Source: Allolobophora icterica
Lineage: Eukaryota; Annelida; Clitellata; Crassiclitellata; Lumbricidae
Assembly (NCBI GenBank): GCA_963556255.1
Contig: OY744613.1
Span: 49,310,746 to 49,374,745, forward strand
Direction of reading: 5' to 3'
DNA: 64,000 nt
Shown: one piece after another, positions 44,378-56,448 of the stretch
Layout of the letters: each line of letters starts with the position of its first letter
Position numbering within the stretch: the stretch's first letter is position 1
Position numbers and translations under genes: made by a program
Notes under the pieces: generated by a model
The model's input: the letters and a program-made list of their open reading frames with translations, nothing else
The model's database searches: none
What the model was told of the DNA's origin: nothing

Positions 44378-47300
44378 ACCTGCCTAATCGACACTGGATC
44401 AGAAGTAAGCCTGGTACCACTTTCTACTGTTGAAGGGTTAGACTTACGTCCTTGTAATCGCTTTTTGATGGCTGCTAATGGGTCTAATATACGGGTCCTT
44501 GGAGAAGTAAACATCCCGATTAAAATTCGGACGGGTTTTGAAATTCACACGGGTTTTCTTGTATCTGATCAAATTGCTGAACCCATGTTAGGTATGGATT
44601 GGTTAAGGGAGCACCGATGTCGCTTGGGTTTTGGTATGGGGGCCTTGTTTATTGGCCGTCGACGTGTTGCTCTTGTAAGGGGCAATGGGTCCATGTGGTG
44701 CCGGCGCGTGATCGTCGCTGAGGAGGTTGTGATATCCCCTAAGTGCCAGCAGGATGTGGTAGTTAAGACACAGTATGGGGACTTAGCTACTAAAGCGCCT
44801 GCATGGATGACTGAGGCCGTAGAGGTCCAGCCTGGTGTTCACTTAGCCCGAGTAGTAGTAGGAGATCGTGTGGATACAACTCAGGTAAGGGTGGTAAACC
44901 TTAGTGAAGACCCGGTTAAGCTAAGTAGGGACCAACTGCTAGGAGGCTTACACCCAGTAGAGGTTGAATGCAGCAGTGTTAGCAAGGAAGGCAGAGGTCG
45001 GGTTGAGGGTGATTTTTCACTTGACTTTTTGCTAGAAGATCTTCCGGAAGAGGTGAGGCCGGATGATCGAATACATCTGCGAAACTTGTTGGCAGAATAT
45101 AAGGATATATTTTCTGCAACGGAAGGAGATCTTGGTAGAACGACCGTGACTACACATAAGATAGACACAGGTGATGCACGACCGGTAAGACAGCCTTTAA
45201 GGCGACAGCCATTGCCGTATAGGACTGCAGTAGATGAGCATCTGGATAGTATGTTGGCTGCTGGGACCATTGAACCTGCTGTTAGTGAATGGGCGTCCAA
45301 TGTAGTGTTGGCCCGTAAGAAAGATGGCACTTTGAGATTCTGTATTGATTATAGGCAGTTGAATGATAGGACTAAGAAGGACTCGTATCCGCTTCCACGG
45401 ATTGATGAATGTTTAGACGCACTTGCTGGTGGAGGGGTGGTTCAGCACCCTGGATTTACGGAGCGGCTATCACCAGGTGGCCTTGGACCGGAAAGATGCG
45501 GACAAGACAGCCTTCGTTACGCGACGGGGTATCTTTCGATGGAATGTGATGCCGTTCGGGCTCTGTAATGCGCCGAGCACTTTTCAGAGGCTGATGGATA
45601 TCGTCCTCTCCGGTTTAAACTTTGAGATTTGCCTAGTTTATCTGGACGATGTGATAATCTTCGGGAGCACCACAGAAGAGCATCTAGACCGATTGAATCA
45701 GGTGTTTCAGCGACTGAGAGAGGCTAGTCTAAAGCTTAAGCCGAGCAAATGCCGTCTGATGCGTAGAGTAGTTAATTTTCTAGGACACATCATTACACCA
45801 GAAGGAGTGTCGATGGACCCGTCTAAGATACAGGAAGTTGTTGAGTGGCCTACCCCTCAATGGTTGAGGGATGTACGAGCATTCGTAGGGTTGTGCTCCT
45901 ACTACAGGCGCTTCATTCGTGATTTTTCAATGATAGCGGCCCCGCTATTTGCTTTGACAAAGAAGGGTAGGGCCTTCGAATTGGATTTGACCTGCCAGGA
46001 AGCATTTGAACGGTTGAAAACCGCCTTGACAACCGCACCAATTCTAGCTTTGCCTGGGGATGAAGGAGTTTACGTGCTGGATTGTGATGCATGTGACTTA
46101 GGCATAGGAGCGGTTTTGTCTCAACGCATTGAAGGCGAGGAAAGGGTAATAGCTTATGGCAGTCGCCTTTTGTCCAGTGCAGAAAGAAATTACTGCGTTA
46201 CTCGTAGGGAGTTGCTTGCAATAGTACACTTTACGAAGTTGTATAGACAATATTTGCTGGGTCGCCCGTTCGTGTTAAGGACGGACCACGCCGCCTTACA
46301 ATGGCTTCAACGTACTCCGGAGCCTATTGGTCAACAGGGGCGTTGGTTGGAAAGGTTGGCTGAGTTCGAATTTCAGATAATACACCGACCGGGTCGACAA
46401 CATGGAAACGCGGATGCGGTTTCCAGGGAGCCATGCCGTCAATGCGGCTATGAGACTTGGAGTGAGGTAGCCGCGGTGACTGAAGTGACGGGGCCTGGTG
46501 TAGCGGAGAATGAGCCTGGGCCCCCGGAGTCATTAGAAAAGGTACAGGAGGAAGACCCGGACCTTGGAATAGTGAGATCATGGCTGAAGGAAGGCGGACA
46601 GGTTCCCGATCTTGTACAAATCTCGTATGAGAATGCCGCTATCAAGACGTATTGGCATCAGCGCGAACAGTTGTATTTGCTAGGAGGCGTCTTATATCGC
46701 CGAACGCCTGACGATGTGGAACAGTTAGTAATGCCTAAGGTCCGACGCGAAGAGTTCCTTAGGCTGGCTCACACGGGAATTACGGGAGGTCATTTGGGGA
46801 CCCGACGCACAAGATGGCAAGTGCGACGTAGAGCATACTGGGTAGGATGGTCCAAAGAGACTAAACGCTTTTGTCGGCGTTGTTCACAATGCGCCCAGTA
46901 TCATCGCGGACAACCTCCTCGGCAGGGCCCGCTGCAACCACTGCCTTGTGGGGAACCCTTTGAGCGACTAAGCCTAGACATTACCGGTCCTCACCCAAGG
47001 AGCCGACGGGGTCACATTTATATTTTAACGGTCATGGACAATTTCATTAAATTTGTCGAGGCCATTCCCATGGCTAATCAGGAAGCGATATCGGTGGCTA
47101 GAGCGTTAGTCGAAAATGTAATTGTGAGGTATGGGGCCCCGTTGCAAATACTTACCGACCAGGGAACGAATTTTGATGGGAATCTTTTCCGGGAGCTCTG
47201 CAAAACATTGGGCATAGATAAGGTTAGAACCTCTAGCTACCACCCAAGCGGAAATGGGATGATCGAAAGGATCCACAAAACTTTAAACGCCATGTTGGGG

Positions 47301-47916
47301 AAGGTTTATATGCAGCCATCAAAGGGATTGGGACGACGTCTTGCCCCATGTCCTGGCCGCCTACCGGGCGTCGCTGCATGAAACGACGGGCTTCAGTCCG
47401 AACTTCCTCATGTTCGGTCGCGAGACAAGAGCACCAGTGGATCTTGTCTACGGTCGACCTCCGGATGCCGATCGCACTGATGGTACCTACGTGAGCTATG
47501 TTCGGGACTTTGCTGAACGAATGGAGAATGCATATCGACTTGTCCGCGAACAGTTGAAAGTCACGGCGGAACGACGTCGCCATACATATGACCTTCGAGT
47601 TCGTCCCGCGCGGTTCAAGCCTGGAGACCGCGTCTTCTACTTCACACCGCGTCGTCATCGAGGCCGCACTCCGAAATGGACCCGTATGTTCACGGGGCCA
47701 TTTACTGTGGTGGAGCAGCGAGGAGCTGTAAACTACGTAATCCGGAAGACAGCCAATTCTAGACCGTTTACAGTGCACGTCGACAAATTAAAGTTATGTT
47801 TCGACGAAGGGATATCAAGGGAAGAAGAGGCGCCGCTGGATCAACCAACGAGCGAAGAGGCGGATAGAGGCCGACCTCGGCGAGAGATCCGCCGGCCGGC
47901 ACGTTATTGTCAGTAA
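44378..47916 (+). pseudogene. pol: Gypsy Pol (protease, RT, RNase H, integrase), two frameshifts
   Basis: Starts in the gag frame just after the TAG with the protease site LIDTGSEVSLV. Then FLVSDQ..LGMDWL, RT (FCIDYRQLNDRTKKD; catalytic YLDD at 45639-45650), RNase H (VLDCDACDLGIGAVL, RTDHAALQWL), an HHCC zinc region (HTGITGGHLG, CRRCSQCAQY), and the integrase core with D (LDITGPH), D (TDQGTNF) and E (GNGMIERIHK). It ends with a basic C-terminal domain at TAA 47914-47916. Frame breaks near 45428 and near 47312. No env. Confidence 0.9.
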
Positions 47917-48712
47917 AGAATGACGTTGGATGGCTCGTGCCATATGGTAATGCCCGGACATCCGAAGTACTGTTCTGTAGTGCAGCTGGGATTCTGTTGC
48001 CTCCAAGCGAATTAGATGGAAAGCTGGAACAGAGTACAATTCTTAACAAGCTCTGTATTCAGAAATATTGTTGCTTATAGAATGTGTAATTTAGTTTTTG
48101 CTGAAGTGAAGCTGATTACTGGTTTTGAAGATAATTAAGAATTGACAGAGTAAGTTGTTGGTTAAAAAAACAGGTTGTAATAATTTAATGTGCAATTTGT
48201 TGGTGCCGGTTGATTATTATTTCTTTTAGATGATGCATGTTGGCATTTAATTAAGTCTGTGAACGATGGAGGCCTTATGCCTCGACAGGGCCCTGTGCCT
48301 CTGTGATTCCTCGTGCCTCAGTGAGGTCTCGTGCCCCTGTGAGGCCTCGTGCCTCAGTGAGGCCCCGTGCCCCTGTGAGGCCTGTGCCTCTCCAGGGCCT
48401 TATGGTCCTGGGGTCTTCTTAGTTACAGAGATGATTTCATTGCTGGGAACTTTAATAGACTATAATGGCGAATTTTCGTTGTAAACTGTTATTGCATATT
48501 GGTGACAGGAAATGTCTTCTTAGTTTCATCGATAATTTTATTAATGGATAAGTAATAGACGATAAGGGCGAATTTTCGTTGTGAACTGTTAGAGCATATT
48601 ACGGCAGGAAATGTCTTCTAAGTTTAATTGCTGGAACTATTGTTTAGTGATTGTAACTTTTTGGTTCAGTTCCCGAGGATGTGGACATCCTCTCACCGTG
48701 GCCGTCGGAGAA
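47917..48712 (+). repeat. Gypsy 3' untranslated region with repeats
   Basis: Contains GTGCCTCAGTGAGGCCTCG minisatellite units like those of the LTR (48266-48400), and a ~100-bp unit repeated about twice (near 48448-48550 and 48551-48650; GGCGAATTTTCGTTGT occurs in both). Confidence 0.7.
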
Positions 48713-49486
48713 TGTAGCGGACCTGGATGGATAGAATATATGTTGGGCGCTATAGAAGCGAGAGGTGATTGAGTGCAGGGGTTTTGGAGAGGGTCAACGA
48801 GTGCTAGAGGTTTGATGCCTCTGTGAGGCCTGTGCCTCTGTGAGACATTGTGCCTAAGGTCCGATGCCCCTGTGAGGCCTCGTGCCTCAGTGAGGCCTCG
48901 TGCCCCTGTGAGGCCTCGTGCCTCAGTGGGACCTCGTGCCTCAGTGAGGCCTCGTGCCTTAGTGAGGCCTCGTGCCCCTGTGGGGCCCTGTGCCCCTGTG
49001 AGGCCTCGTGCCTCTGTGAGGCCTCCCAACCAGTATAAAAGGGGCCCCATGCTTTCATGAAGAGAGATGCGATAGAAATTGTAAGAGCGGAGCTCTTGTC
49101 CGACGGTGAGGCATCTAGTGAGAAAAAAGACTATAAGTTCGGCAGTTAAATGGAATTAAATGTTTTCTTGTGATGTATCGTAGTAGTACGAAATAGAAGG
49201 CTATTTGTGTTCAACACGTGGAGTGTTTTGGTTTCTGTTTTATACGGAATTACGGAGTTATAGTAGTCTTGGATTAATTTGGATTGGATAATACAAGTCT
49301 TCAATCGTCATTCGGTCTTGTCATTTGTTGAGTCGATCGTTGTAAGAAACTCGTAAGTCCTTCGACGACATCGGAGGCCTTATCTACGCGTACACGTCCA
49401 GGGCCTTCTTAACCACTCGGCTGGCCTTGGGAGTATACGGTATAGAGAGATATACCCTGGCGAGAAGGAGGTTGAAATCCGCCACA
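48713..49486 (+). repeat. 3' LTR of Gypsy element (774 bp)
   Basis: Same as the 5' LTR apart from two extra 18-bp minisatellite units, one extra A, and about ten substitutions counted by eye. Confidence 0.95.
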
Positions 49487-50159
49487 ACATGCTGGCGTGC
49501 TGCTAACCTGTTCTAGCTGCTAGTTCTAGGTTAGTTATAAACCGACTATACAATAGGATTTAAAATCTCAACAAAAGCACATTTTTCATTATACACTGAT
49601 CGACTGAAATTGCCCCTACTGAAAAGAGCTGTGGTAGTTTCAGACATCGGTTTCTTGCCAGCAGGAAAAGCAGGGCAGACAGATTTACTAGCATATACAT
49701 CTTGGTCTACAGATACGATTTGAAACAATGTTTAGCCCACTGGTAGTGGCAATCTCAATTTCGCGTGTGTTGGCAGCAGCTGCAAGATCACTCTTATTGG
49801 TTGGTTTTTCAACAGTAGTAAGAGTATAACTGTCAGCAGCGAGGACCGATTTTTCCCCGCTCACCACTGAACTAGTGCTCGGCAATTCCAAGAAGATGAC
49901 AAATTCGTACCCTGGCAATAGTTGTGAATTAATCCTCAATTTTCAATTAAATAATGAGACATATAGATCTGTCACTCAAACAGTCAGACTTTGTCCGCAG
50001 ATGCAAATATTGCCAAGAATTCCAGTTGAGCTCCAAGATAAACCAGCTAGGCTATGCCTCCGAATAGACTAGAATGTAGCATAACAACGCGTCTGTGATT
50101 ATGAACAGATTCGTTCAAAATTAGGGGCGTACCCAGTACTACCCAAACCATCCACTGAT

Positions 50160-50960
50160 TGAACAATCAGCTTGTTCTAGTTGCCATCTGTGACAAACCC
50201 GGGTGACTACTACCTCAACCTTGAATCCACCCAAATCAAGCGTCTTCAACTTATCCAAAACTCACTAGCCATGGCTGTCATTAAAATGCCCAAACATCTT
50301 CATATCACTGCCATCCTCAAATCAGTCCATTGGTTAAAAATTCCGGAGTGAATCCACTTCAAAGTCATATCACCAACCTACAACTCCATACAATATCCAC
50401 AGCCCAAGTACTTGTGTAATCGCTTCACCATCCGGGAAATCCGGTCCATCCGATCCTCCTCCTATCTCAGTCTTTCTCGACCTCCAGTCACCACTCATTT
50501 CAAGTTCTCCAACCGATCCATATCCAACGCAGCATCACGCCTTTGGAACAATCTCCCTCTGAATTCCGCAGATTCTTGGTTCCACCATCATCATTGCAAC
50601 CAGTCCTCCATCCTCCTCCTCATGTTCCTCTATCTATCATCCTCTGGCTTTCCACTCAAACTTGAAGTCTCACCTTTTCAAGTACTCCTACCCTGACTTT
50701 GCTGATCCTCCGCCTTCCAATTCTTCTCGCCCAAACGACACCCACCTTAGCAGCTGCTCTGCCTTCTCTCTTGATCTGGCTCACTGGAACCGGACTCGGA
50801 TCTCCTTTGGACTACTCTTTGGAAACACCCTCTGATATGACGTAGCGTTCGTGAATAGGCTGGTACCCTGCGTTTGGCCTTCGAGTGGCGCTTTAGAAGT
50901 TTGAGATCACGATTACGATTACGACTACAACAGATTTGCAATCTTGATATAGACTGAAGC
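50160..50960 (+). mobile_element. L2/CR1-like LINE fragment inside the hAT element
   Basis: Degraded frames include SSYLSLSRPPVTTHFKFSNRS and RLWNNLPLN, and the tail has GGCGCTTTAGAAGTTTGAGA followed by GATTAC-type repeats (about 50905-50930). Confidence 0.65.
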
Positions 50961-51217
50961 ATTGACAAATATTATATATCCCGATACATACAAGTATTAT
51001 CTGTGACCAGAAGATTATTAATTTATTTTAAAGAGGACTTTAGAAAAGTATGTTGGAAAAAGTATTTTGAAAAGTATTTTGAATTCTCCAAAAATACTTT
51101 TAAAAACTATTTTGAAAATACTTTTACAAAATACTTTTCAAAAGTATTTTGAAAATACAAAATAAAATTGTATTTTTTACTTTGAAAATAGAAAACTATT
51201 TTCAAAATACATCACTG

Positions 51218-51300
51218 GTTTTTACAAGCACTTAGCTATTCGCATGAAGGTTAGGAACCCTATGCTTATAATTATTATAATTTTATGCTTACAACTGTTC
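51218..51300. repeat. Host flank duplicated at 52609-52690
   Basis: TTTTTACAAGCACTTAGCTA and about 70 further bases match the later copy with few changes. In both places it follows a right end of the same hAT family. Confidence 0.75.
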
Positions 51301-51520
51301 TGCTTAAATTTAGATAACTGGGTTAAATAAATGAGGACAATTGTGATAACATACTTGGAAAAGCGGAACTTTCTTGATTCAGGTGTACATAGATATCCAA
51401 GAATTGACTTTAATCTGCAAATGTCAAATGTACATGGTAATTTTAATATTATGGACCATTTATGCAAGAGGTGATTATTTGGCTTACATTTTCTCGTTTG
51501 CTGATGATTTATTTTCGCAG

Positions 51521-51685
51521 GCGGTGTATGCAGCCGATGCCTCTGGGTTTTTCTCTTCGTCCTAATGTCCATTACAATTGGTTCGATTGTCTTTCCAATC
51601 CTTTTCCTCAGAGTAAGCTGCAAATGCTGCGAATTCTGTGCAAAGGGTTGCCACACACTGTCTACTACTTTATCAATCTGCCAAG
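51521..51685 (+). CDS. Hydrophobic Cys-rich exon of receptor
   Basis: 55 codons between ATTTTCGCAG and CCAAG|GTATT, phase 1 both ends and open. It fits the phase of the 41565 exon. The product has CSRC, then a hydrophobic stretch of about 23 residues (LWVFLFVLMSITIGSIVFPI onward), then a cluster of six further Cys (SCKCCEFCAKGC, SICQ). Either the receptor crosses the membrane twice, or this is an alternative transmembrane exon from a duplicated copy. The next exon was not found in the window. Confidence 0.55.
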
Positions 51686-52475
51686 GTATTCCTACATTGG
51701 AAACATAATCATTTTTTAAAAAGTCATTTTATATACATTAACAATAATAGTTTTTTTCAATTTCTTAAATTATAATTTACGTTTCGATCTAATTTTTTAC
51801 TCTAACACTTGTCTTCCACGTAAAAATAATTTTTTTAAATGTCAGGTTCATCGTTATTTTTGTATATTTCACAACCTGCGACAAATTATAAATTTCTTTT
51901 GTCTTTTCCTTCGGGTGGCTTACACAAGAGTTAAATTAGGCCTATAATTTACATTTTTAGATTTCTTGTAGGGTATAAGTTAGTTGGAAAAACATACTTT
52001 TATCATATTGTTTACATGATTAGTATGATAAAAAATTACAAAGTCCAAAAAGTACACAAAATTTCATTGTCCGCAAAAATGTTGAGTTAATTAGATGCTA
52101 TGTTAGAATAGCAGTTGAGGCGGTTAACTGATGTTTCATAATTTTCAATCATTAACCCCAAATATGTCCATTGTTCTATATGGTTTTCATTAACTTATTA
52201 ACGAAATGACTAATTCAAAAATAAATGTAACCTATGTCTTAAAAAAATTCTTACAACACCGTTACTAATAGGTTTCTGCCATCTGTGGAATAATCTGAAA
52301 ACTCTCGATTTTTAAAATTGACATTTTCGATAGCAGGGAGCCAGTCTACAATAATTTGGCCAACAAGAAATCAAAATAGTTGTTTGTTTTGGTAGACATT
52401 AATCGGAAATTAATCAGGTACTAGCATAGTATAAGAAATATTTACAACTCCGTTACTGGAAAAACTACATTTTTC

Positions 52476-52515
<40 letters not shown>

Positions 52516-52560
52516 GTATCTTTTTCAAAACAATATCTGGACTGACGGCTGGGTCACTAT
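51686..52560. other. Downstream intron, no exon seen
   Basis: AT-rich. A (TA)n lies at 52478-52511, then a second hAT right end at about 52560-52608 ending GCCCATCACTA. Confidence 0.5.
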
Positions 52561-52608
52561 AAAAAGACTATAGAAAACTATTTTCAAAATACTATAGTGC
52601 CCATCACT

Positions 52609-52690
52609 ATTTTTACAAGCACTTAGCTATTCGCATGAAGGTTAGGAACTCTACGCTTATAATTATTATATTATTACAACTGTAGACGGC
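52609..52690. repeat. Second copy of the hAT-flank segment
   Basis: See 51218-51300. The preceding 50 bases are a hAT right terminus (TTTTCAAAATACTATAGTGC). Confidence 0.75.
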
Positions 52691-52878
52691 GGCCATATTG
52701 TATTTAGCCATAACGTCATTCATGGCAATGTGGCCGACAAGCACCTCGGTGATTTTTCATGTCTAGGGACCCACTGACTAAGTGGAACTGAGATATTCCT
52801 CCAACACCAAACGTGTCCATAGGCCAAGTACTGGATTAAAGTGCGAATAAGTTTTATTGGTATTTCTTTATGAAACAG

Positions 52879-53570
52879 CCAATCCGCCATTCTGAAATTC
52901 ATTTTTGTGGGTGCTAACGTAGTCCGATTTTGTCAAATTGTAGACATATTATTCGGCAATGTTTTCTGGACGCAAACCGTTTAAAAAGCTTCTGAAACAT
53001 TTTACCCAGCTCTAATTGCAGAGAATTTGTATTATTATTGGTATTTCATAGAAACTCCAATCCGCCATTTTGAAATTCATTTTGGGGTGTTCCCGTGGTC
53101 CGATTTTGTAGAATATTGGTTACCTTATGCAGCAATGTTTTCTGGACAGAAAAGCGTTTAAAAAGCTTCTGAAGCATTTAGCCCAGCTCTAATTGCAAAT
53201 TATTTGTGTTATTATTTCTGGGAGAGCCAAAATTTGCCATTTTGAAATTCATTTTTGGTTGTGTTCCCGTGGTCCATTTTGTCGAATTTTGGCTACGTTA
53301 TTCAGCAATGTTTTCTGGACAGAAAACAGTTTAAAAAGCTTCTGAAGCATTTTAGCCAACTTCAATTGCAAATTATTTGTATTATTATTGGTATTTCTTA
53401 CAGACCCCCAATCCGCCATTTTGAAAATCATTTTTGGGGGTATTTCCCAATTCCGATTTCGTCGAATTTCAGATATGTTATTCAGCAATTTGTTATGGAC
53501 TGGAAACCGTGTAAAAAGCGTCTGAAGCAATTTTGTCCAGGTCTAACTGTATATTGCCTGGACAATTACA
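52879..53570. repeat. ~175-bp tandem repeat, four units
   Basis: Units start at about 52879, 53051, 53230 and 53409 with (A)ATCCGCCATTTTGAAATTCA or a variant. Each contains AGCAATGTTTTCTGGAC and GTTTAAAAAGCTTCTGAA. Units are diverged and non-coding. Confidence 0.85.
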
Positions 53571-54574
53571 CAGTACAGAAAGAAAGTTAAAGTCGATAAA
53601 GCACAAGTTATTATTTGAATTATCGATTAATCTGTGCAGATTAGGAGCTCATAAAAATGCACTACAAAATACTGGTTTATATATATTGGGAATCCTGCTG
53701 TTTCAAGGATAAGAATTACATATAAGATTACTTATAACACAATGAAAAGTAGCCGTTAGGATGACATTTCGTTATATATAAAATTTAGTAAGCCGTAAAG
53801 TAAATCATAAAGGGAATGTATAAAGGAAGCAGAAGCGCGGTGAGAGTGGAGGAGAGACTAGGGGAATGGTTTCAGATTGTTACCGGGGTGCGGCAGGGAT
53901 GTATCTTATCGCCGATGCTGTTCCTACTAACGATCGATTGGGTATTGAGACGAAGCACGGAAGAGGGAAGATGGGGGTTGGAGTGGAGGGGAACCGAGAG
54001 GCCAGCAGATCTGGACTTTACAGACGATATAGCACAACTAGAGGATTCCTGGGAGGGAATGAGTGAACTCACGGGCAGAGTGGAAAAGGAAGCAGGTCTG
54101 GTTGGATTGAGAATCAATGCTTCAAAAACAAAGAGCACAAAAGTAAGAAAATGGGAGACGAGAGAAAATATCAAAGTTGGGAAGGATGTGATAGAAGAGG
54201 TGGAGGACTTTTGCTATGTAGGAAGTGTAATTGCAAACAATGGCAGCTGCGACAAAGAGACCAGAGTCAGGTTGGGCAAGGCCAATGCCACATTCGGAAG
54301 ACTGAACAGCATATGGAAAAATAAAGAACTAATCCTAATAACAAAGACAAGATTTTACAAAGCCTTGGTCCTGACAACGTTGCTATATGGATCGGAAACA
54401 TGGCCTATGACTAAAGCTAATCTGAAGAAGATAGAGGCGGCTCATCATAAATGGCAGAGAAGGATATTGGGGGTCACTTGGTGGGATAAGATAAAAAGTG
54501 AAGATATAAGAAAGAGAACGTCTATGGAGAAAATGGAGGATATGTTGAGGAGATAGCGCCTGTACTGGCTAGGT

Positions 54575-55831
54575 CAGAGGTTTTCAAACTTTTTGGACCA
54601 GGGACCCCTATTTTTTCTAGGCATTGCTCGTGGACCCAAGTAGGCCCTATGTAAAACGTAAAATTTCACATAAAATTTAATAAAAAATAACAGGCAGACT
54701 ATTTCCACAATGCAAGCTTGCTTATGACGCCGAGGACTTTTATAATATAAAAAGTAACACTGAAATAAATTGTTATTAACTCCCTGCAATTGTGGAACAC
54801 AATCATTTAAAAGAAATCAGTAACATCGTTTTCGGCAAAATCCAGTAATGTCTGTGAGAGGGATGTGCTTGCTTTGCACAAACTGTCAATTCTTAGTGTT
54901 ATTTTGGATAAGAACTGTTTTCTTACTTTTCAAAAGTTACCCATACCCTGCTACAGTAGCATCCTGCGTTCTGCTGTCCGCCTTGTAGGCCGCATCCCCA
55001 AGTTTGGCAGAGTGTCTGCGTATATGAGGGATGTCCTCCACTGGCTCCCCTACCCACAGCGCATCACTTACCGAATCTCTGCTTTGGTCCGGCGATGCTT
55101 TGAGGGCTTGGCCTCTCGATACCTGTGGGAGCTTTGCTGTCCCACTTCATGTTGGCAGCGTCGTTGCTCTCTCCGCTCAGCTGCGCAGGCTGAACTTATT
55201 GTTTCCCGCGCACGGACAGCAATGCCTTCCCTGTATAGCTGCCCCCATGACCTGGAATGGGCTCCCTACCACGCTTCGCCAAACACCGACTGGTCATTTT
55301 ACCTGGTTTCCTGCTGTCCTCAAAACTGTGTTGTTCGACCGTAGTTGGGCTGGGAGTGCTCATGAATAAGCAATCTTGAATGGGCGCTATATGAAATGAA
55401 CTGCTTTAATGATAGTAAGAACTTAATAAAAAAAATCAGGCGAATCCACAAATTTCTACAAGTCCAGATTTAACACAATCAGGAAATAGACCAGCATATT
55501 ACACATACATCGCGCTTACTTTGGGTGCAGAAATGATTAACAGTCGATAAGTAGGAATTATTTCTTAAATCTTATTAAAACAGACACGTTTTATTAGACT
55601 AGAAATGTTACGTGACCAATCACTGACCATACACCTTACTTAGTCATTGTAGTGCGCCAAGAATAACTAAATACCCAACTATAAGTCGTGTATGTATCTG
55701 AAACACAGGCTGTTAATTCTAAAACCATGCAGTGTTAATCATTAATGAATATGTTCAGAACGCTCTCGCGGATCCCCGCTATATCCTTCGCGGACCCTCG
55801 TGGTCCGCGGACCACAGTTTGAAAAACTCTG
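54575..55831. mobile_element. hAT-type element inserted in the LINE
   Basis: Ends CAGAGGTTTTCAAACTTTTT and, inverted, CAGAGTTTTTCAAACTGTGG; perfect 8-bp duplication GGCTAGGT (54567-54574, 55832-55839). Internal GGACCCC/GCGGACCAC words match the hAT MITE at 25129-25450. It carries an L2/CR1-like fragment at about 54940-55400. Confidence 0.9.
54940..55400 (+). mobile_element. L2/CR1-like LINE fragment inside the hAT element
   Basis: Frames with VLHWLPYPQRITYRISALVR and CFEGLASRYLWEL, then LELIVSRARTAM-like and LKTVLFDRSWAGSAHE in another frame. The tail has GGGCGCTATATGAAATGAA. Confidence 0.65.
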
Positions 55832-56448
55832 GGCTAGGTCATATACACCGATCGGACAATGAAAGAATTCCTAAGCAGACACTAGACTGGACCCCGACGG
55901 GCTGGAAAAGAAAACGCGGGAGGCCGAGAAAGACTGGGCGAAGCACGGTCATACAGGAGTTGGACGGCGGCGGAATGATGTGGGAAGAGGCTGAGAAGAC
56001 TGCGGAGGACAGAGTGGTGTGGAGGCGCTGTGTCGCCGGATGCGCTGTCAGCGTGTGGAAAGACTAAGGTCTAAGGTAAAGCCAAGATAGTCTGATTCTA
56101 GAACCAATTATTCAGTCAAAATTCGTGGTTAATGAATGCATATATGGACTCAAACAGTGCAAGGTTCAGTAGAACGCTCAAACGTCATATTTCCAATAAT
56201 GTTTGTCGACCTTTTCTGATATTTTAAAACATCAAGGTGTTAGTTTAAAGCAATCCTCTATGAAAGCATGAATTGTATGGCTTATTTTTCCGAGCATTTT
56301 AGATTTCCATGCAAAGGACAATTAAATAAAACTAATAAAATGTTTTGCGTTGTAGAAAGGATAATCGGGAACAGGTAAGACTGTATCTCAAGTAGCGATC
56401 TGAACAAAACTAATTTCAGAATTATCAGAATAAATAAATTCATGTTCA

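Larger units (their letters stand above)
41895..51217. mobile_element. hAT-type element holding a Gypsy insertion
   Basis: Left end TAGTGATGGGCAAAATAC, right end inverted CAGTGATGTATTTTG, both followed by long ACTTTTCAAAAGTATTTTG palindromic repeats. Perfect 8-bp duplication GTTTTTAC (41887-41894, 51218-51225). Without the Gypsy element it is about 2.2 kb and includes an L2/CR1-like fragment. No transposase recognised. Confidence 0.85.
53816..56067 (+). mobile_element. LINE (RTE-like) 3' part, split by a hAT element
   Basis: First part, 53816-54574: RT motifs VRQGCILSPMLF and DFTDDIAQLED, then LYGSETWPMTKANLKKIEAA and HHKWQRRILGV, with a TAG at 54554-54556. Second part, 55840-56067: DNERIPKQTLDWTPTGWKRK and RGRPRKTGRS. 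The two parts are separated only by the hAT element at 54575-55831. The RT active site reads TDDI instead of ADDI. 5' truncated. Confidence 0.8.
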
